Source of the DNA: Promerops cafer
Lineage: Eukaryota; Chordata; Aves; Passeriformes; Nectariniidae
Assembly (NCBI GenBank): GCA_013398275.1
Contig: VZSE01002451.1
Location: forward strand, 357,010 to 421,009
Length of the DNA: 64,000 nt
Reading direction: 5' to 3'
Each line of letters begins with the position of its first letter. Within the stretch, counting starts at the first letter, position 1. This document shows, piece by piece, positions 22,801 through 34,800 of this stretch. The translations under genes were made by a program, and so were the position numbers. Below the pieces are notes generated by a model. The model worked only from the letters and a program-made list of their open reading frames with translations. It was not told the origin of the DNA and did no database searches.

Positions 22801-25800
22801 AGTCACATCCCTGCGGCACAGCTCCTTCTGACATGCCACACTGGGTGAGCAGGACCTGCTCTGCAGTTGCTTCACTCTCATCTCCAGATCAGCACGCTCC
22901 CCAACCAGAGAAACCCCATCATCTTTCAAGTTTTTCTTTTTTACCCCCAAACTGGACACTCTGTGTGGGGTTATTCTTCATCTTCCTGTAGCTGCCTTAA
23001 AAAGCCCCAAAAAGCAACCCCAACAGCTAAACTGGTGTTAGAGGAAACTGTTTCCAACAGCTGTTGGTGCCCCAATCTCCACTCTGATCCATTTTATTCT
23101 CCCCTCTACACCCCAGGGGCTTTAAAAGCCCAACCTGGCCCGCCTGACAGCCGAAGTTTGCTGCCACAGCTGCTTCCTACAGGGAGTTTCCAGGAGATCA
23201 GGTTATTTCCACTCTGTCTTTCATGAGCTCAACTCCTCAAACTTCTTGTAAAATATTAAAGATGGAAAATGGCACGAGCGATCATAGCTCCGTGTGTGTC
23301 AATTTATGTTTCCAGCGTAATTCACCACAAATGGATCATGTTTTATGGGCTACATACTTTCAGCTAATGGGGGAGTTTTGCTATTTAAAAACATTTTCAA
23401 GCACCTCTGGGGGTGGCAGAAGAAGGCAGGATGGTACGAGAAGGCAAAGCATCACTGCCACGAGACACCGATGGTTTCGAGTTAGCAATAGGGAGGCATC
23501 TTGTGTTTAAAATACCTGCCCCTGCCTGCCAGTTTTGACGTTAGAAAATACTAAAATAAATTAGATGGATATTAATTAAAGCCATGCCTGGGTTTATTGG
23601 AGAGGAGATTTATTTCTACTGAAGGAGAGAGATGTTTTGCAGGTTGTGAAGAAAAAAAAAGAGGTATCTCTGAAGGGGCCTTTAGGAGAGATGCTCCAGT
23701 TGCCTTCAAAGACAAAGACCCCGGTTGACTTCCAGCGTGTGTGCTGGGTGAGGACATTCCCGAGACAGGGCAAAGCGAGGCCAGGAGAGGTTAGACAAGG
23801 CAAGGCAAAGCCAAGGCAAGGCAAAGCAAGGCGAGATTAGGCAAGGCAAGGCAAGGCAGCAAGGCAAGGCAAGGCGAGGCGAGGTGAGGCAAGGCGGGCC
23901 ACGTTCCCCCGCAGACAGCGAAAGGCAGTCGTGGGCAGGAGCTCTGCCTCGCCTGCAGCTGGGGCTCCCAACTGCAGAAGCCTGGTTTTAAGGAATATGT
24001 TTAACACAAGCTCTTCAGGAAACAAACCCGTGTCAGCCAGAGCCAAGAACAGTCACCTCCATCTGGCTGGAGCACCCGAGAGAAAGTTGACTGCAAATCC
24101 CACCATATGCTCCAGACGCTCGGTACAAAAGCCTCGGGCATCCTACTAAACTTCCAGAAAAAAACTTTCTCTGATGCTTGCTTTTCCTTTCCTCCAGCTT
24201 GTAGGCTACCTTCCTTCAAACCCTGCCCGGTGCAGGCTGGTACCAAGTTCTACCCCAGGATTTTGGGAGGAGCAGGCTGGTTTTATGGCTCTCGTGCTGC
24301 CTCACCAGAACTGGCTGGCCAGAGCTGGTGGCACTCACGGAGCAGTGGGAAATCCCACTGAGACATCAGGACAGCAGGGGGAAAATGGTGGCATCCAAGC
24401 AGGGAGCAGGACAACATGGACCCCTTCCTATTGTCCCTGGCTTCACCATCCTCACCCCATGGGCGACCTCACCCAAAGAAGGAGGTCTCCAGGACGCAGG
24501 GAGGAGAGGTGGGGAGGGCAGGGGATGTGTGGGGGGGAGCCCCCCGGGCTCTGGAGCCCCCGTCCTCCCCAGCTCTCGAGGTCTGTCTGCATTAGGGGGC
24601 AGTGTGGGAACACGGAGCAGCCGGCGCTTTGTTTTGGTGCATCTCGGCGCCGAGCCGCTGATGCATAGCTAACGCAGCGCCGACATTGATTTATGGTCAA
24701 CTTTCCATTTCATCAGCGCGGGGTACGGGGCGGCGCGGGGACTCTGCGCTGGGGAGAGCAGGCATGGCTGGGGGGGCTGCTGACTCGGCCCCCCCGCTTG
24801 TTTAGTGGTATAAAGGTGTGGTATTAATTGCTTTTAATTTTTTGTTTTCCTTTCTTTATTTCCCTGGCACCCCCCCCGGCCCCGTCCCTCTTGTGAGGGA
24901 TCTGCGCCCCGGCATCAATCCAGCTTTCAAAACAAAAGCAGGAACGCCTCTGATGACCTTTAGGAGGATGAGCAGAGGGTTTGTTTGCTCATCTCAACGG
25001 GACAAAGAGAGAGATTTAAATAAAAGCATCTACCCATGCTGGCCATCAACCCAGCCAACCTTTTGTCCAGAGCGCAGCTGATGCTGTGCTGCTGGCTGGC
25101 ACCATGAAGTGCCCCAGCAAGCCAGGAGTGCCACAGGCCTCTCCTTCCCCATTATTTTGGGAGATTCTGCAGGCTGCACTTCCCTTGGTCCCCGGCCTGC
25201 AGGTCGCTGCTGAGCCCTGGCACTGGGAAGGGAATCTCACTGCAAGGCAGTGGCTGTGGATGGGCGCTGCAGCCTCAAGTCCCCCTTGCTTCTTTCTCCC
25301 TTTCCTGGAGCATTTCTTCTCCTCCAAGCTCACTCACACGTGTTTGGGCTACAAAGACCCAGGAATGGTCCATATCATTTTTTCCCTTTGCCAACCTGCA
25401 GTGGACATCCTCACATGCAAGGCTGGAGGGGTTCATGCACCCCCAGGGTGGCAGTGTGGAGTTTCTGCTACCTGAGCTTTGCTGGTGACTCATTCCTCAG
25501 CTCCCTGTGTGATTCCCCACCATGCCTAGACATGATCAGGCTATCCAAATCCTCTCAAAAACTATCTGCCCATGCCTGCTACCCTTGGGGATATCCCTTG
25601 CAGGTCCCTGGTGCAGAAGAGTGAGATGCTGGAACCCGCTGAGCCCTCTCCAGTGCTCTTCTAGCATGAGGATGGCACTGGCTGAGTGCCACCTCACTCA
25701 CTCCCAGGGCTGGCACACCAAGGGTTGGGGAGAAGTCCTTTCTATCTTCTGTGACCTTTTTGGTTCTGCCTTCTGAATTTAGGCACTTTAATCTCCTACA

Positions 25801-28800
25801 GATAGGAAATTACCCCCGAGCTGTAACTGGCTCAACACTGAGCCTCCAGCCCACCTCTGCAAGAGCTGCTCTCCAGCATCTCCTGAAGCCGGAATGAGCT
25901 CCAGCACCCGCAATAAATCAGACAGGCTTTCATGGAGGCGATGTTCAGACTGTGTTAAAAGGTGGGATTTTTCTTCTGCTTTCCATCCCGAGGGCTGGGA
26001 GGAGAAACCAGATGTTGGAGGGCTTTCAGGAAAGGCAGGCTCTTGAGATGTCACATGTGAGCCATATGCACCAGCACCCATCCTCTCTTCCCTCTGGCAG
26101 TGCTGGGGATGGGCAGCATAACCTGTACTGGTGTTATTACATTGTCTGGGGTTTCAGGATCCACTCCTGCTTCTGAGCCACCCCCTCCCCCAGCAGCTCC
26201 TGGGCCAGCTGCACGGGAGGCAGGGAGCTAAAATGGGTTGTTTGCTCCTGAATCAGACCCTCATTGCAAAAAGTGCTACAGGAGGGCAGAAAGGAAAGAG
26301 GAGGGACAGCTTGGAGGCTGTCAACGGGAAGAGTCGAGACGGCAGCATGAACGATAAGTCTGGAGAGATGTGACTCCTCTTCCTCACCTTTCCCACTCTG
26401 GGAAAGCCAACCCATACTCTCGATGCCTTGCCCTAAATTCATGCCAGTTTTGCAGCCCTCGCAGCTCGGCGTGAAGCAGAAGCCCCAAAGGACAGTCAGC
26501 CTCACCGCGGGGCGAGATCAGGACGTTTTGGAGACACATTTGTTGGAAGCAGCAGCTTGGCACTCGGATTGCTGGCAGCAGCTATGACCTGCGAGATTGC
26601 ATCTCCACCGTTGGCTTCAGCCCCGGCCGCCGAGCGCTGCTACAAGATTCGCCTGTTTTAGGGTTCCCGATCGATATCGGATATTCTTACTTTGTCACAA
26701 GCATGTTCAGGAAATGGGATCTCTCTTTCTCTCTCTCAAAAAAAAAGACAGGACCCTCCTTCCCCCTTCCCACACAAACGCAATCGCCGATATCGGGCTC
26801 AGATATCACCACAATAAATCACAAGCTCCTTATCGAGCTCGCCTGTCTACTGCCCGAGAAGTTCTCCCATATACAAATCACAAGCCCAGATTAAAAAAAG
26901 CCCAGCTTGCCAAAACAAATATTCCTTTCAACTCTTATCCCATTTTTTACACGAACAAGTGTTTCATCCTCAAGCAGGAGGATTTTCAAGCACCGAAAGC
27001 TTATGTTGCTGCAAACCAGTGCAGCTCACTCCGGGCAAAGAGATTCCTGAGAAAACCCCCAAGGTTCAAGATCTGAAAACTCCCTTTCTTTGTGCTTGTT
27101 GATATCCTTTTTGTCAGCATCACTCCAAACACGTTACCCCCTCCTCTGTCAGAGCTTGTTGTGGGATAAGGAAGGAGCGAGGGGACTTCGGGGACTTTGC
27201 TGGGCATTTGCTTACAAGGTGCCTCCACAGCATTCAGGGATTTGGCTGGAGCCCACTCCCGCCTGCAGCCGCAGCCAGGGTTTGTTAATGCATTCAGTGA
27301 TTGCATTTGGAAAAAATCAAGTGGTTAACCAGAGGAGGGGGAAAAAGTTTCAGGAATCAAAATCCAGAATGTTTTCAATTACACACGTCTGTTAGGACTG
27401 GAGAACAAATACAATCCCAACCCAAACACAAACCAAGCAGCTTTGGAAAAAAAACACTGGTTGTAAATACACAGTAACCTCTTCGAGCAAGAAAGGAATT
27501 TGCTTTAAGGCCACAAAAGATAGAAAGCAAACGTGGAAGGACAGCAGAACACAAGTTATTCCTAGACAGGTCAGCTGTGCAGGCATGCTGCTTCCCTAGC
27601 ATCCTCTTGAGGGGGGGGGGGGGGGAAAGAAACCACAGGCACGACAGCGCTGACACCCAGAGCGAAAGCAAACACGTGCGCGGCGTGGAGGGAGCACCGG
27701 GAGGAGCAGCAGCCTACCTGGAAGAACCCGGGCGGGATGGGGCCCCCGGGCATCCCGTCATTCGGGGGAATGTTTCCAAGCACAGGACTCGGGGCAGCAG
27801 CTGCGCTCTGCGGGGAACAAAACCAGGGCAAACATGGTCAGAGTTATGACAAAAGCACGTTAAAAACGCCACCTCTCCTGCCACATCACGCTGAGTCAAT
27901 CTGTGCTGTATCCCCGGAGCCCCGAGCATCTTCCCCCGTGCAGGAACGGGTGGAGGATGCTCGCAGCTGGAGGGGCACCGGCCTCTGTGACTCACCCACG
28001 GGGGAGATGGCCACACAGAACGTGGAGATGATTCTGGGGTTTGTTTATTCATTTACCCAGGCACTGAAGTCTTGTTAATCCACCAAGGAGCCTCACCCAA
28101 CGTGTAATTTTAGGCAGAAGCTGTTTGAAAGCTTTTAAAATGCTTCTCTCCCACCTCCCCACTATGCTGGCTGGTTTAGCCCTGTCCTTCAAAAATTATG
28201 CTTCCCTGACCTCACCAGCATGCCAAGGCTTTATTATTAATTTCCAAATTCATTGCATTCAACCTGTGGAGTCACATTCCCCCTCGTGCCTCCCCAGAAT
28301 GAGACACCAGCACAGCTCCAGCCCCAAAAAGGAGGGATGGGGACAGACATGGGGTACCTGGACACCCCACTTGCTCCTCTCAGCATCCCTATTTGTATTT
28401 ATTCACTTCTGGGAAAGCACCAGCATGGTGGGAAGCTCCTACTCTGAAGGAAAATATAAGAAAAGTATTTTTCTCTAAAAGCCACTGCTGGTGACACATC
28501 CCTGTGAGATCAGGAGCAGTACCTGTGCCATCCAAGTGCACCCCAGTTTCCCCACCACCAAGTGACCCCCATTCCAGCTACAGGGCAGTTATAAAAGCAC
28601 CTCAGTGGTGTTAATTGGATTTGGATCACCGGACTACTACCTCCACCGATTTTTATGATGGACGTACCCACCTAAAACCATAGTGGAAAAAATTTCCACT
28701 GAGGAAATCCCATGAACAGATGGGGTACATGTGAGCCTGCTCAGGCTCGGTTTTACCCAACAAACCCCACGTCCCAACAGCAGCCGAGCCAGCCCCGGCT

Positions 28801-31800
28801 CCCGACCGCATCCGATGCAGCAACAGCCACAAGATGTGAGCAGAGGGGGAAACCAGGCTGTCAGGGCAGCCTGGAAAATGAAGGATTATTACTAAGGACT
28901 AAGGATTGCCAAGATAGGATCCCGATGTTTGGTCGGCAGTCCTGCCATTCCCGACCAGAAAGCCTTGCAGAGGCAGGGGAGCACCAGCCTAATCATTGCC
29001 TTGTGCCTTCCCAGGGCATCCCCTGTGCCCCTCATCATGCTCGGCAGCAGGAGCTGGCATGCAGGATGTGGGATGAAGGCCAGGACCATGCTGGATGAGT
29101 GGCTGGTGTTCTCACCCCAGCATCTCAGAGCTGCAAGTGTCACAGACAACAGTGGAGGCTGATTCCCCAGTAAGAGCCTCCCTTCATGAAATAACCAATT
29201 CCCCCTGAGGCTACAGGGTCCTGCACCCCCCGGCACAGCCCACGCCACGCTCCCCCCCATGCCCCTGAACAAGGCATCCTGAACAGCCTTCCCCCCATCA
29301 GCAGCAAAGGCCAGATTTGAGTGTTTTTACAGTTAATAAAAAAAAAAAAAAAAAAAGTCCTGGCAGGAAAAATAAGCCTGCCCATTCCAGGCTCTTTTTA
29401 TACATCAGACGGCAGCAAAAATAGATGGGAGAGGGAGTGAACCCACTTCTCCCCCTCCCTCCATCCCCCCAAGTGGGTCAGCTATAAAAGTAAAACCAAA
29501 TCTTAATCCAAGGCCATGAACATATTGCAGTTTCTCTGCAAAGCAGATGACGGTTCTTAATGCAAAAATATATAAGACTGAGCCCCAAACTGCAGCGAGC
29601 CCATTTGGAATTTCCTTTATTAAACCCTCTATCACGCAAAACGCTTCTCTCCCAAGGCGGCAAGCGCTGCAATAAAGCTGCCAAGGTGATATTTTATGGT
29701 TTCAAGAGATTTCCAGCACACTATAATCCTTTGCTTGGGGAATCTCCCAAAGCGAAATGGATCCCGAAGTGGTGGGGAGTGAGGAGGAACATGGATTTGG
29801 GGATCTGGGGGGAAAGGACGTTGCTCTTCTCCTCCCCTCTGCACCAGGGAGCAGAGGGAGAAGGGCAGAGGAGCCAAAGAAAATCTTGAAGCAAATGCCC
29901 ATTTTTCCACAAAACCACAGAGTATTTTTCCGTGTTAAACACCCTGAAACCTCACCTATGCCTTCGCAGCGTAAACGGGGATTTAAAGTTCCTCGCACAT
30001 GTGGCGCTTGGCAGAACTTGGTAATTAAAAACCCGCAAGTGCCCTGAGCATATTGTAGGATGGGAGCCAAATTGGTCAGCCCTTGATGAATGATTTACAA
30101 GGCTGCGAAGTGACATTTTATTTCTTTTTTTATTCCCCTCCCCATCACCGCTGCTAAGGTAAACACCGAGGCACCTTTAGCCCCGGTGAAGCGATGGGAG
30201 CGCAGCTGTGGCTGGAGCAGCTCTGCAAAACACTTGGGCGTGCCAGAAATGAAAGGAAAAGAGGCAAAAAAAGACAGCAGGAACAACTTTTCCAAACCTT
30301 AGGGGTGAGCACCCAAACTCTAAGGGTCAGCGCACAAACCCAAGGACTTTCCAGCACCCATTTCCAGGACTTTTTTGGCCACACAGCTCCTCCCACATGG
30401 TTTATTTTCAACATTTTGTCCCAGAAACTCTTTTTAGGGACTTTTGGTTGCAGTTTGCTTTCCAAAGCTCTTTCTTTAGGTGAATATCTAAAACCCATCG
30501 AATCTCCCTGGTTAAGGTACAGACAATGTGCAGTTGCCATGGAAGCTGGCAGAAAATGGGCATGGAACTGCTGTGCCACCACGAGCTGAACCAGAAGCAC
30601 ATCAGCCACACCACATCAGCCCCATTGGCATGTGACACCCCGAATTTCCTTCCACTAAAACACATGGAAACCACTGCCAGAAATGAGCTAGGACAGCTCT
30701 GGCAATGCTGGCATGCCAGCTCATTTGCCTTTTATAAGATGGCAAATTTTCCCGACGTTGGAAATCAATATATATGTGTTCCTGGGGCGCACATGTATAG
30801 CTATATACACAAACACACATATGTATTTTTAATTCCCTGCCACATACATTGGTATTTTTCCTCTTTTCTTGGTGGAAGCCAGTGGAAGGATGACAATCTG
30901 GATCACCGTGTTTCGCTTCCAAACCAAAGCTCTCAGTTAACACACCGGCCTGGTACGCCAGCAGATGCCGTCTAAGCCTTTAAATCGCACACTAATTGCA
31001 CTAATTGAGCTAACAGTCTCTGTTTCGTCTCCCTACCCTGAGTCAACCAGCATCTTCTGGTACTGCTGTAGAGATCCAAGCTGTTGACTGTAGTGTTATT
31101 TTGTCAGCCATTAAACGATTCATCAGAGTCATTAATTGATTTATTACCGCTGCCTGCGAGTATAGCTTTGCAAATAAAGAAGGATGGAGGTCAGGAGGCA
31201 ATGGAAATCGGACAAAACAGCACAGCCAGGAGCTGGGCACTTGAATTATCGATAGGAGCCCACTTGCGCAGGACCGCTGGCATCAGGTTAAGGAGGGGAG
31301 AAAGGGAAAAAAGGAGAAGATGTGTTGTCTGCCTGTGCTACAAAGCTGGTTAGGGTCTTCAGCCACAATCTATGCAGGATGCAAAAGGGCTATTAAAACC
31401 ATCTTGTTTTCTTAACCTAATCCTTCAGGAGAAACCAGGTTATTCTGCTGTATTAACTGTTCTGAAGAGCAGCAGGGAAGAAGCACTGGCGTGGCTGCCC
31501 CACACAGCTCCCCAGCCTCTGGCGCGTCCCCACCAGCACTTTGGTGTCACCCAAATTTGCTTTCCCAGGCCAGCTCAGCCGGGAACCCAACTCACCTCTG
31601 CCGTCCCACAGCCCTGGGAGGAGCTGCGGTCCGGTGCTTTTATTTATTTACTTTCTTTACTGCAGGGTTTAGGTCTTTGCTGGGCGGGAGGGTTTGCTGC
31701 GAGCAGGGTGCGGCGAGCCGTTTCCTGCCCCCGCCCTGCCGCACGCTCGGCCCCAGAGCAGCCGTGAGGCACCGCCGAGGCCCCGCGAGGGTTCTGGGGG

Positions 31801-34800
31801 CTGAACGTGGAAACCAGAGCAGGTGGGCTGAAATCACCGTCACTGCCAGAACGTTGCTGCTCCCAGCTCTCAGGTACCTGCCTAATAAAGGGCAGCACCG
31901 TACAAGAGAGGGCTTGGGAAGCCATGCTTTCTGGATGTGCTGTCCACACACAGGGCTGCTACAAGGGATTCTTCATCCTCATCCCCATTTGTGGACCTTA
32001 AAGAGCAGTCTGAAGGTGGGCTAAGGCACTGCACCCCATCCTGCAAGGTGTCCATGGTGAGACAATGGTGGCAGGGCACCAGCCAAGCCCCAGCTCACCG
32101 TCCACCCAAACTTGCCAGGCTTCACCAACACAAGCAGTGGTTCCTATTAACCATCTGTAAAAAACAGGTTCCAACTGGTGGTAGTAACTCTGCCTTTAAA
32201 TGCAAGCTGGTGTCCCCACTGCACGCTCCAGGTGAGCAGCTTGCCCCAGCATCTCATGCTGGCTTTCACCAAACACTTATTTTTAATAAAAATAACATGC
32301 CGAGAGTGGTGCAAGGTGCTGGCAGGGGGCAGAGAGGATGCTCCATTCGTGGGAAGCACCACCAGCACCGGCTGCTTGGCCAGGCACAGCCTCCCATCAG
32401 TGAGATAGGGAGAGCAAAAGTATCTTCATGGCACAGACCTAAAACCAAACTAAGGATGGCTGGGTATTTCCTTTTTGAACTCCAGCTGCTTTGCCCTCTC
32501 CTCTCCAAAAGAGTGGACCAGAGGATTTTGGCTGCATCTCACACCTTGCAGCCCCTGTGGGTGCAGCACAAGACTTCAGGGCAGCTGCCTGTGGTAGGAG
32601 CACGCAGGGGTGCTCAGGACATGCTGGTGATCTGGTATCTATCTGTCCCCTCTGATTTTATTTTTTTGCCTAGAGCACAGGCTTTGGAGCCTAAAGAAGA
32701 AACCAGCGTGCGGGTCAGGACTTAAGCAGGCTGCGTAAACAGGTAATACGGAATTTAATTGGACTCCAGTTAAGCCTTTTCATCTCGTTAAAGCTGCCTT
32801 CATCTTACATAGCCAGGTTTTAAATTTAATAATAGAACCCTCCCACACCTCACAGTAACCCGATTAACGCCAGGGAGGACGACACGCCGACCGCTTCCCC
32901 TGGACCGAGCCCTCAGATCCTCTCCCACATCAGTCCCCTCCACGGGTGGGTGCCAGTGCCTGTGTTGTATCAACGTGCACCAAAATAAACAGAACACCAG
33001 CCTGCTGCAGGTTCTGAGAGTGTGACTGCCAGCCCACGTGCCAGCAGCGGGCACCCACTGTGGCACCCACTTCAAAACCATGGTGCCTGCGGAGCCTCTC
33101 AGATGTGCTCGGCATTTTTTTGGGGCACGCCGTGCTCTCCAGCCAAGGTATGTCAGAGTCCATCCTGCTTCCTCCAGTGCAAGCCACTTCTGGATGCACC
33201 AGGAGACAAACCAAACCAGTTTTGGTTTATTTTAGGGTAAGAGAAGGTAAAAGAACACTGGGCTGAAGCTTTGTGTATTCCCAAGATATAAAAAAACGCC
33301 AAAAGAGATTAAATGGGCTCATAGCAGTATCACCCAACCACCAAAAAGCCATCGCTGTGCTCCCATAGGACACCAAGCTGTGCATACAAGTTCAGCTTAA
33401 TTATACTTCTACACCAGCACAAGCTTTTTGTGCTTATTTTAAATCCATCACCTGTGAGCTGCCCGGCACACAAAGCTCCAGCACACACCCTGGTCAGGAA
33501 CAGCCACGCTCGGCAACTTTCTCCCTGTCCTTTATGGAGAAAGAAACAACCCCCAGCCCTATATTTTCCTTGAGCCTTAAAAAAACCCCAAACCACTAAA
33601 AAAAAAGGCACAGCAGTTGAATGGTGTTTCAAGCTAATACGGGGTTTTTTGTTGGTTTTTTTTTTTTTTCTCCCCTCCCTTGTAAAGGATAATCTGAGAC
33701 AGCAGCTCCGGCCACGAAACAATAGGATTTTAATCTCTTAAGTCGGCGTTCCCCCTTATCCCCGGGAAGGAAACCCCTTCAGTCATTTACAAGTTTGTAA
33801 ATAAGGCTCTTGGTAGCATCTCGCGGACATCTGCTCCGCCAGCCCGCCAGCGTTCCTGCTAACATTTACAAACATCCTTCCACAAACACCCAGCGCGCTC
33901 TGCTGAGCTGGCTTTCTCTAAATATATCCCAAGGAAATAACTTGGCAGGGCTGCAAAAATTTCACAGCGACCGAATTAAAGGGGGGTGGAGGGAGAGCTG
34001 GGGGGGAGAAGCATGGGAGGTGTAAAACAGACTAAATGCAATTAGGCTCCGTTTTGCACACGCGTGTGTACAGGGAGGTTTACAATGGAAACTTGTGGGA
34101 AGTGAAGCTGGGCTTGCTGGAAGTGCTTCGCCTGACTCAGGAAGGGCTTTGCAGAGGAGAGCACTCCAGGGCTTCACACCATGTGGCTGGGTGTACAGAT
34201 TCACCCCAGCCCTGGTATTTAGGGATGCTTTGCCATGGGCAGCCCCATGGAGTGGCCCCCATCCCTGGCTTGGAGTGAAGGTGAAGCTGATGGTCCCAGC
34301 TTTCCCACTGCCAGCATCTTCCCTGGCAAAAGATCCATGTCCAGCTACACCTGAAAACCAGTGTAGGAGAACCAGTGTATGAACCCTCCCCACTGCCAAA
34401 CAGCTTAGATGGATCCCATGCAATTAGCACCCTGGAAAATGCTGTAAATACACAGGTATTAATTACTATCAATTCTCCTCCAATAATTTCAGCAACAGAC
34501 AGGCCAGGCTCTTTTCCAGCAATCAATACCATCCATTTCAGGGTCTACCTGCCAAAAAAGTTATATAAAATAATTATATAAAATTTTCATTAGATAATGC
34601 AATTGCTTAGGACTATTAATCTACTGCTCATCTATCGGTGTGGGATGCTCAGCTCTGTGAGAGCCACCCAGCAGCTCCTTGCACCAACAACCTGCATTCC
34701 CTTCTGCACTGGACACTCGGTGGTTCCACCTAAATGTGCTCCTGATGTACCCACACAAGACTTTATGGAAAGCTCACAGATTAATTTCAGATTTTAAAAA

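Larger units (their letters stand above)
18995..27717 (-). other. SSBP3 intronic region between exons 5 and 7, with gap
   Basis: This 8.7-kb interval contains the 738-N gap and a GGCAA-type satellite at 23765-23897. The 27-residue cassette exon expected here (GPPGSQPSP... in the family) is not in the visible bases on the - strand. The rest is unique-looking intron with some CpG-rich pockets (about 22425-22460 and 24600-24750). Confidence 0.65.

Noticed and set aside
31937..32725. 262-codon open frame on the + strand
   Set aside because: It shows no recognisable domain and lies in a plain intron of SSBP3. Its composition looks like chance.
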